Part shown: positions 35,077 through 42,610 of the stretch, piece by piece
Layout of the letters: every line of letters starts with the position of its first letter
Position numbering within the stretch: the stretch's first letter is position 1
Assembly (NCBI RefSeq): GCF_026891935.1
Contig: NZ_JAPTGC010000006.1
Span: 1 to 64,000, forward strand
Source: Methanocorpusculum vombati
GTDB lineage: Archaea; Halobacteriota; Methanomicrobia; Methanomicrobiales; Methanocorpusculaceae
DNA: 64,000 bases
Direction: 5' to 3'
Program-made: the position numbers and the translations under genes
Notes under the pieces: generated by a model
What the model was told of the DNA's origin: nothing
The model's database searches: none
Seen by the model: the letters and a program-made list of their open reading frames with translations, nothing else

Positions 35077-35786
35077 CCGTAGAGATGCGAATTTGTGTAA
35101 GCGGCTTTGATTCCTGCAACCACATCGCCGACGATGATAAGTGCCGAACGCTCAATCCCTGCCGCATGCACCCTATCGGCAATATCCGCGATTGTTCCCC
35201 GGATAATCTGCTGATCCGGCCATGAGGCATGATATACCACCGCGACCGGCGTATCCGGGCTCCGGCGGAGTTTCTTCATCACCGCATCGATGTGACCGGT
35301 GGAAAGAAAGATCACCATCGTCGTCCCGTGTGCCGACAGCTCCGCAAGCTGATCCGAATCAAGCGTCTCCCCCGCCGACCGGGTGACAATCACCGACTCG
35401 GACACCCCGCGAAGCGTGTACTCGGTTTGCAGCGCAGCCGCAGCGCCGAACATGGAGGAAACGCCCGGCACAATCTCCGCATGAATGCCGTCCTCTTCGA
35501 GGGGTGCAATCTGCTCCACAATCGATCCGTAAATCGCCGGGTCTCCCGAATGCAGCCGCACCACAACCTTTCCCGCACGCACGTTCTCCGCAATCACCGA
35601 GGTGATCTCCTCAAGCTTCATTCCCCAGGAGTCAAGCTTCAGGGCAGCAGGGGATTTTGCCACAAGCTCCGGGTTTACAAGCGACCCTGCATAAATGAGG
35701 ACATCCGCCTTTTCTAACAGAGCCATTCCTTTGACCGTAATCAGGCCCGGATCGCCGCATCCAGCGCCGACAATATAGTATTTCAT
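35073..35786 (-). CDS. cbiF: Cobalt-precorrin-4 C11-methyltransferase
   Basis: SAM-dependent methylase adding the C11 methyl group, 237 residues. YYIVGAGCGDPGLITVKG is the family N-terminal loop, VRLHSGDPAIYGSIVEQI is near residues 77-94, and EIVPGVSSMFGAAAAL follows. ATG at 35786 overlaps the cbiL stop in ATGA, so coupled translation is likely. The corresponding upstream frame is an artefact of cbiL. Confidence 0.94.
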   Translation of the reverse strand: MKYYIVGAGCGDPGLITVKGMALLEKADVLIYAGSLVNPELVAKSPAALKLDSWGMKLEEITSVIAENVRAGKVVVRLHSGDPAIYGSIVEQIAPLEEDGIHAEIVPGVSSMFGAAAALQTEYTLRGVSESVIVTRSAGETLDSDQLAELSAHGTTMVIFLSTGHIDAVMKKLRRSPDTPVAVVYHASWPDQQIIRGTIADIADRVHAAGIERSALIIVGDVVAGIKAAYTNSHLYG

Positions 35787-36394
35787 ACCTTCCTCGCAAT
35801 CATAATCGAGAAGTAGTTCGTCTTCTCCGGCAGCGTTCCGCGGTGCACACATTCGCCGTCCATATACATACGCTCCACCACAATGAAGTCATTATACCCA
35901 TCGGTTTTCAGCTGTTCCGCCTTTTCCCGCGGATGCGTGACCTTCATCAGAATTTTTGTTGCAGGATCCGCCGGACCATCCGTGACCAGGAATGCACCGT
36001 TCACCGGAATCCGTGCATGGGAGGCAACCGCGGTAATGGAACTGATGCCAGGCACCGTCTCCACTTCAAGACCCGGATACCGTTCCCGCACCATCTCGGC
36101 AAGCCGGGAGAAGGTTGAGTAGTAGTTCGGATCCCCGATAAGGCCGAAGACCGCTTTGCCCGCCTTTGCCACGGGAACAATCTTTTCGGCATTGCGTTCC
36201 ATGCATGCCGTGATAACCTCCTCGTCACGGGTCATCGGGAACTCAAGAACAACAATCTCTCTGGCATAGGGTTTCACCAGCTCCGAGGCAATACCGCCCG
36301 GCACAAACACCGTGTCCGCCTCGGAAAGCAGGCGGACTGCTTTGAGGGTCAGAAGCTCCGCATCACCGGGGCCAAGACCGACTGCCGTTAACAT
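35783..36394 (-). CDS. cbiL: Cobalt-factor II C20-methyltransferase
   Basis: Methylates C20 of the isobacteriochlorin ring, 203 residues. TAVGLGPGDAELLTLKAV and FGLIGDPNYYSTFSRL, with VETVPGISSITAVAS, are the CbiL/CobI signature. It overlaps cbiT by seven bases at its start and cbiF by four at its end. Somewhat shorter than bacterial CobI. Confidence 0.93.
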   Translation of the reverse strand: MLTAVGLGPGDAELLTLKAVRLLSEADTVFVPGGIASELVKPYAREIVVLEFPMTRDEEVITACMERNAEKIVPVAKAGKAVFGLIGDPNYYSTFSRLAEMVRERYPGLEVETVPGISSITAVASHARIPVNGAFLVTDGPADPATKILMKVTHPREKAEQLKTDGYNDFIVVERMYMDGECVHRGTLPEKTNYFSIMIARKV

Positions 36395-36990
36395 TCGCGG
36401 CCCCCGTGAATAATATAGATGGGATTGATTGGTTTGAACATAATGCGCTCCGTAAGCTCATAGGATCGGGACACCTGCAGATGCACCGCTTCCCGAAAAA
36501 TTCCCCGTTCCTGCATGGCGTGAATTGTATCAACGGCGGTTTCGATGAGGACTGCATTGACCACGACGCTCCTGCATCCCTCCTCGTCCAGCCGTGCAAT
36601 GACTGCGGCAATGTCGCGGCTTCCGCCGCAGAAGGCGCAGTCAATTTGTTTGTGAGGGGAGGAAAGAAACGACAGTGCCTCGCCTTCAAACACGTCAACC
36701 TGCGGGAGACCTGCACAGGTCTCCCGGGTGATCGAAACTGCTGCAGGACGGCGGTCAACGGCATACACGCAGCCGCCGGCACCGGTCAGCGCAGCAATTG
36801 CTTTTGTTACCGTGCCGGTACCGCAGCCGATATCGGCTGCGGTATCGCCGGGCCGTACGCCGAGTTTTTCAAGTGATACTGCCATCACTTCCGGTTGTGT
36901 GGGTCCTCCGGGTAGCTCCATACTGATCTCTCTGTCCTTAGGAAAATTTGCTTTAGCGAAAGTTACTGAGTAGTGTTTGTGAGGAGGCAT
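36388..36990 (-). CDS. cbiT: Cobalt-precorrin-6B C15-methyltransferase (decarboxylating)
   Basis: Class I Rossmann methyltransferase, 200 residues, methylating C15 with decarboxylation of the C12 acetate chain. LPGGPTQPEVMAVSLEKL precedes the SAM motif DIGCGTGTVTKAIAAL (about residues 53-68), both typical of CbiT. ATG at 36990 is favoured over an in-frame start 20 codons upstream, because homologues begin near here. It is the first gene of the eight-gene cbi operon, whose promoter must lie in the 37.0-37.15 kb gap. Confidence 0.92.
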   Translation of the reverse strand: MPPHKHYSVTFAKANFPKDREISMELPGGPTQPEVMAVSLEKLGVRPGDTAADIGCGTGTVTKAIAALTGAGGCVYAVDRRPAAVSITRETCAGLPQVDVFEGEALSFLSSPHKQIDCAFCGGSRDIAAVIARLDEEGCRSVVVNAVLIETAVDTIHAMQERGIFREAVHLQVSRSYELTERIMFKPINPIYIIHGGREC

Positions 36991-37150
36991 TATAGTTGTA
37001 TGCAGTTGGACAGGTAGTGTTTCAAAAGATTTTGCTCCCAAAGTCTGCAATATCTTCTATTGCAGGATCACCAGGTTTCTCTTGGGAAAAGGTGATGTTT
37101 CTGCTTTCGTGCAGTTTGTATGCTCCGTGGGAGAGCCAGAAATACACCCG

Positions 37151-37735
37151 TCACCGCACCCGGGTTCCGGGAACAGAAATCCCGTGCAGACAGGCAGACA
37201 GGCGATCCGGGCACCGCCCGTTGATGATCATCGCCGGAACCGCATACCTGCGCAGAACATCCCGGCAGCAGGGATCAATCACATCCGTCTCCATACCCTC
37301 CGGCATCTCGGTAAGCAGCTCCCCTCCCGAGAAAATCCCGTCAACCGATTTCAGAAGAATCAGCGGACATCCCAGTTGTCCTGCAACCCACGCCGAGATC
37401 GCATCCGACGTCACATCCCATGAATGCGGCAGAGGATCCGCCTCCCGCAGAACACGGTACGGAAGAAAAATCCGTGCCCCCGCCTCCGGCATTGAACACG
37501 CATCCTCCGCCAACACTCCGGACGCTGATAAAAACCACCCGTACTGATCCATCGCAGCCACCGCCATCCAGTGCGCCGCAGTTCCGTCAATACCAAGACC
37601 CCGGACATCATTGGCAAAGACTCCCCCGCCCGGCACAATCAGCACCGGCACAGGAGATGCAGCAAGAACCTGCATCACAGTATCCGCAGCATCCATCAGG
37701 CTGCCCCCCACCTTTACAACAACTCCTCTGCTCAT
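37151..37735 (-). CDS. mfnE: Amino-acid-kinase-fold protein, probable methanofuran-pathway kinase
   Basis: Small amino-acid-kinase-family enzyme, 194 residues. VVKVGGSLMDAA at the N terminus and LIVPGGGVFANDVR near residues 33-46 form the ATP and phosphate sites; LLKSVDGIF is near 127-135. The size, the AHWMAVAAMDQYG segment and the ending with INGRCPDRL fit MfnE, the [5-(aminomethyl)furan-3-yl]methyl phosphate kinase of methanofuran synthesis, better than the larger uridylate or glutamate kinases. It is upstream of cbiT on the same strand, with 160 bases between them. The exact substrate is inferred. Confidence 0.75.
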   Translation of the reverse strand: MSRGVVVKVGGSLMDAADTVMQVLAASPVPVLIVPGGGVFANDVRGLGIDGTAAHWMAVAAMDQYGWFLSASGVLAEDACSMPEAGARIFLPYRVLREADPLPHSWDVTSDAISAWVAGQLGCPLILLKSVDGIFSGGELLTEMPEGMETDVIDPCCRDVLRRYAVPAMIINGRCPDRLSACLHGISVPGTRVR

Positions 37736-37779
37736 AAATCTGCAATACTATTAATCTGTCTCATAACACAAAAACCAGT

Positions 37780-39456
37780 ATGAGAGTCTGGATGCTTGTG
37801 TGTATCGCCCTCTGCATAACCGCCGCCCCCGTATCCGCAGGGTTCCTCGTAACCGAGATCTGTCCCGACGGATATGCAAAAGGGGACGGGGATGAGTACT
37901 TCGTCCTGTCGGGAACCGGCAGCATGGACGGCTGGGTAATAACCGACGGCGAAGGATCGGTCCGGTTCCCGCCCGGTTCAATCTCTCCGGGCAGCATCGT
38001 CATCGCCCGCGAAGGAACTGCCTATTACACCATTCACGGCACCTATCCGGACTATGAAATATACAGCACGCACCCTTCCGTACCTGATGCACTCTTCACC
38101 GGCCGGTTTCAGATGGCAAACACGAAAGACGACATCACTCTTCTGTATCATGACTCCCCGGTACAGTCCTTCTCCTGGCCGGAGGACTTCATCCCCGGAA
38201 ACGGACGGATACACATCTGTACTGACGATATCTGGGACGAACGGATTTATAAAATCGGACAGAGCCGTTTCTCCCCCGAAACATTCACCGCAGAATCTGT
38301 CACACTCTTCGTCTCACCCGACTCCTCATTTGAAGTAGTTGACTCCGTCATCGACAGTACGCGTTTTAGCCTCTGCATCTCCATGTACGAGTTCACCCAC
38401 CCGGAACTCGCAGAATCGATTGCCGACGCCGCGGCACGCGGTGTCGCAGTAACCCTCCTTGTTGAAGGGGGGCCGGTAGGCGGTATGAGTTCCGAAGAAA
38501 AAGGAGTACTGAACTACCTCACAAACGCCGGAGCCGCAGTCTATACCATAGAAAGCACAGACGAACTGCCCGCACGTTATCGGTACCTGCATACAAAGTA
38601 TCTGGTAGCCGACGAAGACACCCTCCTCATCCTCTCGGAAAACTTCAAACCAACCGGAATCCCGCTTCCGGGAACACGCGGTAACCGGGGCTGGGGTGCC
38701 GCAGTACACAGTTCCGGTGTTGCCGGATACTTCCGTGATGTCTTTGATGCAGATCTTGCCGGCTATGACATCCATCCCTATACCCCGGGAACAGAACCTC
38801 TCCCGGACACCTGGAAAGACGAAGACGTCACCGTCCGGTTCCCTGCACACACCGTCTACAATGTCGAAGTCACCCCGGTCATCTCGCCGGATACCAGTGT
38901 CCTCATCCCTCATCTGATACAAAACGCCGGGAAAAAAATTGACCTCCAGCAGGCCTATATCTCCCCCTACCCCGGAGGCGCGCACAATATCTGGCTGGAT
39001 TATGTGCTTGAAGCGGGGGGTCGCGGCATCCCTGTCCGTGTCATGCTGGACGGGATGTACTACAACACCGACGGTGATACGGACAACGACGAAATAGTCG
39101 CAAATATCAACCGGATGTCCAAAAAAGACAATATATCGGCCTCAGCACGGCTGAAACTCCCGGACGAATACATAACCAAGCTGCATAACAAAGGAGCGAT
39201 AGTGGATATGAAATACGTATTGGTAAGTTCAATAAATTGGAATTATAATTCCCCAAATAATAATCGGGAAGCGGGAATTATCATTAAAAATGAAGAATCT
39301 GCGGAGTATTTTTCAGAAATATTCCAATATGACTGGGATGGAACTTCCGGTAAATGGGAGATCGGAGCAACGAAACAGATTGATTTACGCTATGTTCTGG
39401 TTGCCGTAATCCTACTGCTACTATTTGTCATTTGGCAACTGAAGCGGCGGAGATAA
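37780..39456 (+). CDS. Secreted, membrane-anchored phospholipase-D-like protein with lamin-tail-like domain
   Basis: A 558-residue exported protein. A signal peptide (residues 1-20) is followed by a beta-rich domain (FLVTEICPDG...DEYFVL...GWVITDGEGSVRFPP) like lamin-tail domains. Two phospholipase-D halves follow: HTKYLVADEDTLLILSENF with H271 and K273, and LHNKGAIVDMKYVLVSSINW with H469 and K471. One C-terminal helix (RYVLVAVILLLLFVIWQL) ends in KRRR. Both HxK motifs keep a downstream Asp and Asn, so activity (nuclease or phosphodiesterase, outside the cell) is plausible. DNA after about 39180 becomes markedly AT-rich compared with the rest of the gene. Confidence 0.82.
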   Translation: MRVWMLVCIALCITAAPVSAGFLVTEICPDGYAKGDGDEYFVLSGTGSMDGWVITDGEGSVRFPPGSISPGSIVIAREGTAYYTIHGTYPDYEIYSTHPSVPDALFTGRFQMANTKDDITLLYHDSPVQSFSWPEDFIPGNGRIHICTDDIWDERIYKIGQSRFSPETFTAESVTLFVSPDSSFEVVDSVIDSTRFSLCISMYEFTHPELAESIADAAARGVAVTLLVEGGPVGGMSSEEKGVLNYLTNAGAAVYTIESTDELPARYRYLHTKYLVADEDTLLILSENFKPTGIPLPGTRGNRGWGAAVHSSGVAGYFRDVFDADLAGYDIHPYTPGTEPLPDTWKDEDVTVRFPAHTVYNVEVTPVISPDTSVLIPHLIQNAGKKIDLQQAYISPYPGGAHNIWLDYVLEAGGRGIPVRVMLDGMYYNTDGDTDNDEIVANINRMSKKDNISASARLKLPDEYITKLHNKGAIVDMKYVLVSSINWNYNSPNNNREAGIIIKNEESAEYFSEIFQYDWDGTSGKWEIGATKQIDLRYVLVAVILLLLFVIWQLKRRR

Positions 39457-39503
39457 AATAAAATTGAATTAATTGGATATTCACGGTTCTTTTCAGGAAT
39501 TGG

Positions 39504-39743
39504 TTATGCAGATGCCTGATTCGTAGAAACAGCAAGCTTCGGCTGGTAGATTGCCTGCCGGGCATCCCGGAAGTTGAACTTCTCGATCACGAGACCATTT
39601 TCCTTCAGACGCTTGAGTGCATATCGAACGGTACGCGGAGCAAGTCCGGTGCCCGCAACGATATCCTTGTGTGTCTGCGAACCGGTGCTCTCCAGAAGAC
39701 GGAGAATCGTGATACACGATTGGGGCATTTCTGTTCTTTGCAT
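39504..39743 (-). CDS. Winged-helix transcription regulator, paralogue 1
   Basis: A 79-residue single-domain winged-helix DNA-binding protein (MarR/ArsR-like fold). The recognition-helix region reads TGLAPRTVRYALKRLKENG and is followed by a wing with IEKFNFRDARQ. ATG at 39743 lies about 25 bases downstream of the TATA box CTATAAATA, so the mRNA is probably leaderless; a TTG three codons upstream is rejected. It is paralogous to the gene at 39959-40198 (same length, near-identical helix and wing). Two perfect palindromes in its promoter suggest self-repression. Confidence 0.85.
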   Translation of the reverse strand: MQRTEMPQSCITILRLLESTGSQTHKDIVAGTGLAPRTVRYALKRLKENGLVIEKFNFRDARQAIYQPKLAVSTNQASA

Positions 39744-39745
39744 AC

Positions 39746-39805
39746 AAAACAATTGTTTTAAAAGTATTTATAGATTTCTAATCTAGTTCGTATAACTACG
39801 AACTA
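39746..39805 (-). promoter_or_regulatory. Promoter with two palindromic operators, regulator 1
   Basis: AAAACAATTGTTTT (39746-39759) is a perfect 14-bp palindrome between start codon and TATA box. CTATAAATA (minus strand, 39765-39773) is the TATA box. Upstream, TAGTTCGTA-TAAC-TACGAACTA (39784-39805, written in halves) is a perfect 9-bp inverted repeat. Sites on both sides of a TATA box fit control by a dimeric winged-helix protein. Confidence 0.65.
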
Positions 39806-39958
39806 AATGAATCTGCAGCAAAAAATGCACTACGTATCACAATCAACCTATTTTACGGCTTATACGGATTTTTAAAGAGAAATGACGGAAGATTACGGGT
39901 TGTTTTGCATAAAATAAAAAAAAGAGGTTTTTCCAGGATTTTTAGCCTGATTACCTGC

Positions 39959-40198
39959 TTATGCGGCGGCCTGTGTCGGAGCAGAAGGCACTTTCAGCGA
40001 ATACAGGATCTGTCTTGCATCACGGAAATTGAACTTTTCCACGAGCATATCGTGCTCCTTCAGCTTTTTCAGCGCATAACGGATAGTTCTTGGAGATAAC
40101 CCTGTTAACTGGGCAATTTCCTTGTGGGTCAGAGAGTTGTACGGGTCCAGTACTGACAGTACTTTGACCGATGACTTGGGGAGTTCTGTTTTAGTCAT
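39959..40198 (-). CDS. Winged-helix transcription regulator, paralogue 2
   Basis: A 79-residue winged-helix regulator. TGLSPRTIRYALKKLKEHD and the wing VEKFNFRDARQ match paralogue 1 almost residue for residue, while N and C termini differ. ATG at 40198 is preferred over longer in-frame starts because it matches the paralogue's length and lies about 25 bases after the TATA box CCTATATATG (40220-40229), so again leaderless. It is transcribed in the same direction as paralogue 1, with 215 bases between genes. Its target is unknown; the secreted phospholipase-like gene or the regulators themselves are candidates. Confidence 0.85.
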   Translation of the reverse strand: MTKTELPKSSVKVLSVLDPYNSLTHKEIAQLTGLSPRTIRYALKKLKEHDMLVEKFNFRDARQILYSLKVPSAPTQAAA

Positions 40199-40219
40199 AA
40201 CGAACAATCGACCTCTGAG

Positions 40220-40242
40220 CATATATAGGTATCTGCCATACC
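40220..40242 (-). promoter_or_regulatory. TATA box and short palindrome, regulator 2
   Basis: The minus strand has CCTATATATG (40220-40229). The inverted repeat GGTAT-CTGCC-ATACC (40228-40242) overlaps its upstream edge where TFB would bind. It differs in sequence from the operators of paralogue 1. Confidence 0.45.
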
Positions 40243-40291
40243 AAAAAGGGCAATCTACAAGTAGGTCGCAACCCATACATTCAACACAACC

Positions 40292-40651
40292 ATGCTGACC
40301 CCGCCCGAACGGCATGCCGTACTCATTCTTACCGGTGTCATCGCAGCCCTTGCCCTCTTCCATTTCGGAGTTGCCTTCCTCTTTCCCGATGGTGGGGCAG
40401 TTCCCTATGCAAATGACCGTGCCGACGGTTCACTCGTCACTCTTACCGGTACCGTGGAAGACATCACCTTTACCCGAACCGGCGGACACCTGATTCTCAA
40501 CATCTCCGGCACACCTGTATTTGTACCGGATGGCGGTACCGGTCTGGAACTTCTGCGGGGCGACAACGTAACGGTGCGCGGCATCGTAGACACCTATGCC
40601 GGAAAAAAAGAGATTATCGTAAACGATCCAGCTGATATTGTACTGCATTAA
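40292..40651 (+). CDS. Membrane-tethered OB-fold-like protein
   Basis: A 119-residue protein with one N-terminal hydrophobic helix (VLILTGVIAALALFHFGVAF, residues 10-29) and an outward small beta domain (SLVTLTGTVEDITFTRTGGH, LNISGTPVFVP, GDNVTVRGIVDTYAG, EIIVND) typical of an OB fold. Such exported OB domains occur in methanogens next to nuclease-like proteins, but no binding partner can be named. It is divergent from regulator 2. Confidence 0.65.
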   Translation: MLTPPERHAVLILTGVIAALALFHFGVAFLFPDGGAVPYANDRADGSLVTLTGTVEDITFTRTGGHLILNISGTPVFVPDGGTGLELLRGDNVTVRGIVDTYAGKKEIIVNDPADIVLH

Positions 40652-40653
40652 GT

Positions 40654-40839
40654 TTACGTCCGGTCTGCCTCACCGGGAAGACCGTCACCTTCAATCACTG
40701 TTACATGGCTTGCAAAGCCCTTCTTTTTCTTCTGATCCTCAGACCCCGCAATCTTGGTTGACCCGCTCTTTGCTTTGCGCCCGTCAACACCCGCTCCGGT
40801 ATCGCTTCCTTCATCAATATCATTAAATTTTATTCGCAT
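40654..40839 (-). CDS. Small conserved-looking acidic/basic protein
   Basis: A 61-residue frame starting at ATG 40839 (MRIKFND). It is polar, with a Gly/Ser/Lys-rich middle, GSEDQKKKKGF and an ending VIEGDGLPGEADRT. I do not recognise a function, but the even codon use and the similarity I recall to short methanogen hypothetical proteins argue that it is real. It converges on the OB-fold gene with two bases between stops and is divergent from the gene at 40897. Confidence 0.5.
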   Translation of the reverse strand: MRIKFNDIDEGSDTGAGVDGRKAKSGSTKIAGSEDQKKKKGFASHVTVIEGDGLPGEADRT

Positions 40840-40896
40840 AGGGAAATCATCGACCCGTAACAATAAAGTCATTTGCACGAGGACAAGTACATCATC

Positions 40897-41301
40897 ATGA
40901 CCGAGCTTCCCAAACCCGGCGAACGCATCGATGTCCTTGTACTTCGCGACCTGCGCCGGACCGAACACATCAATATCTATCTGTATATGGACGAGGAGAT
41001 CGCCCGAACCTCAGACCTTGCCGCAGACCTTGCAAAGTACCGGTTGGTCGATCCCGACTTCCGGCCGGTAATGGAGATTGAAGAATGGTTCAAAACCATA
41101 CAGAAACAGATGCGCCAGATAGCGGGCGCAGACGCACGCGTGGAAGAAATGTTTGCTGCAGAACCCCTGAACGCAGAAATTCTGGAGACCGGCGAGATAC
41201 AGACCGCAGTCGGCCCCCGCACCTACCTCAAAGCACTTCTTCCCTACCTTGATGAAATGGAAGAGATACACTACTCCAATGCCACTATGCCCACAAGATA
41301 A
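40897..41301 (+). CDS. Conserved hypothetical protein
   Basis: A 134-residue soluble protein without recognised domain. The start MTELPKPGERIDVLVLRDL is followed by a helix-rich charged body (DLAADLAKYRLVDPDFRP, IEEWFKTIQKQMRQIAG) and YLKALLPYLDEMEEIHY near the end. ATG at 40897 is chosen rather than an earlier start inside the divergent promoter. Its last 31 bases overlap the end of the convergent e-MtaB gene. Confidence 0.65.
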   Translation: MTELPKPGERIDVLVLRDLRRTEHINIYLYMDEEIARTSDLAADLAKYRLVDPDFRPVMEIEEWFKTIQKQMRQIAGADARVEEMFAAEPLNAEILETGEIQTAVGPRTYLKALLPYLDEMEEIHYSNATMPTR

Positions 41302-42527
41302 TGCCGGCGGTGACCGGTGATGGTCACCCGCACCCGGGTCCCAAGGGGAATCTCCGACAGGATCACAATATTCTGATACGTCCTGTCGCGTGCCGTAACA
41401 CTGCCCGCACGTACCACCTCGGTTACCACCGCATCAACCGTTTTTCCAATCCAGGCTTCATTATTTGCATCATACACCGCGTTTGCCGCATTCGTCAGGG
41501 CACGCGACCGTTCCTTCTTTACCGGTTCGGGAAGATTCTTCATCTTTGCCGCAGGCGTTCCCGGCCGCACTGAAAACCGGGTGATGTTCACTTTTCCGGG
41601 CCGTGTGGCAAGAATCTGTGCAACCGATGCCTCACCATCCTCTGCCGTCTCCCCGGAAAACCCTGCGATATAATCCGTTGAGATGCGGATATCAGGATAC
41701 CGTTCGCGGGCGCGGCGGCAGATCTCCTCATACTGGGCTGCCGTATACCTTCGTCCCATTGCCTTCAGCACCGCATCCGAGCCCGACTGCACCGGCACAT
41801 GCAAAAACAAAAAGATCTTCGGATCCGCAACTGCATCCAGAAAATCATCCAGAATCGGCAGCAGTGTATCCGGATTTGCCATACCGATACGGATATGGAA
41901 CTCTCCCGGAATCTTCGTCAGCGCCCGCAGCAGATCCGGCAGCCGCAGACCGTCAGTGCGGTCCATCCCCCAGGAACTGACATCCTGTGCAGTTACCTGA
42001 ATCTCCGCAGCTCCCGCCTTCACAAACTCCTGTGCCTGTTCCACAATATCCTCAAGCGGGAAACTCACCAGCTTCCCCCGGGCAAACCGGGTGATACAGT
42101 AGGTACAGTGACCGTTGCATCCCTTTGCAATCTGCAGCACTGCATGATCTCCTGCCCGTACTGTCCCGACCTCGCGGTAACAGGAGTGAATCAGATCCGG
42201 ATCAATAATATATGCATCCGGATGTACCGACAGCACACGGTCCGCCGATATGCCCGGCAGACATCCCGTCACAATCAGAGTCTTACCGGCAAACAGGCGC
42301 ATCCGTTCATACATATGCTCCTCGGTCCTGGCAACCACAATACAGGTATTGATCAAAACCGCATCCGCATCCTCCGCGGTATCAGTAATAGTACAGCCCT
42401 GGGACCTGGCGATCTCAATGACCTTCTCCGTATCCCCAAAATTATACGTACAGCCGTACGTCTCCGCATACAGCCGGATATTTCTCAGCCGGTCAAGTGC
42501 CGCGGCAGTCAGAGCTGTTGAATCCAT
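41271..42527 (-). CDS. tRNA t6A37 methylthiotransferase (e-MtaB/CDKAL1 type)
   Basis: Radical-SAM enzyme that adds a methylthio group to t6A at tRNA position 37, giving ms2t6A. The 418 residues show the three-part family plan: an N-terminal UPF0004 domain with cysteines in AETYGCTYN, INTCIVV and VTGCLPG; a radical-SAM core with CNGHCTYC near residues 147-154; and a C-terminal TRAM domain (VDAVVTEVVRAGSVTARDR...VRVTITGHRRHYLVG). It converges with the hypothetical gene at 40897, overlapping by 31 bases. It is divergent from ppk1, with 83 bases for both promoters. Confidence 0.93.
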   Translation of the reverse strand: MDSTALTAAALDRLRNIRLYAETYGCTYNFGDTEKVIEIARSQGCTITDTAEDADAVLINTCIVVARTEEHMYERMRLFAGKTLIVTGCLPGISADRVLSVHPDAYIIDPDLIHSCYREVGTVRAGDHAVLQIAKGCNGHCTYCITRFARGKLVSFPLEDIVEQAQEFVKAGAAEIQVTAQDVSSWGMDRTDGLRLPDLLRALTKIPGEFHIRIGMANPDTLLPILDDFLDAVADPKIFLFLHVPVQSGSDAVLKAMGRRYTAAQYEEICRRARERYPDIRISTDYIAGFSGETAEDGEASVAQILATRPGKVNITRFSVRPGTPAAKMKNLPEPVKKERSRALTNAANAVYDANNEAWIGKTVDAVVTEVVRAGSVTARDRTYQNIVILSEIPLGTRVRVTITGHRRHYLVGIVALE

Positions 42528-42610
42528 GTATGCTATACTGATCTGTGCCGAACTAAATAACTAAGTATCTCCGAGAACCATACATTTTCATTTCAGGCCG
42601 GGATACCTCC

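Noticed and set aside
37054-37150. Gap between mfnE and cbiT as an internal operon promoter with an operator
   Set aside because: No clear TATA box at the right distance or convincing palindrome could be identified by eye.
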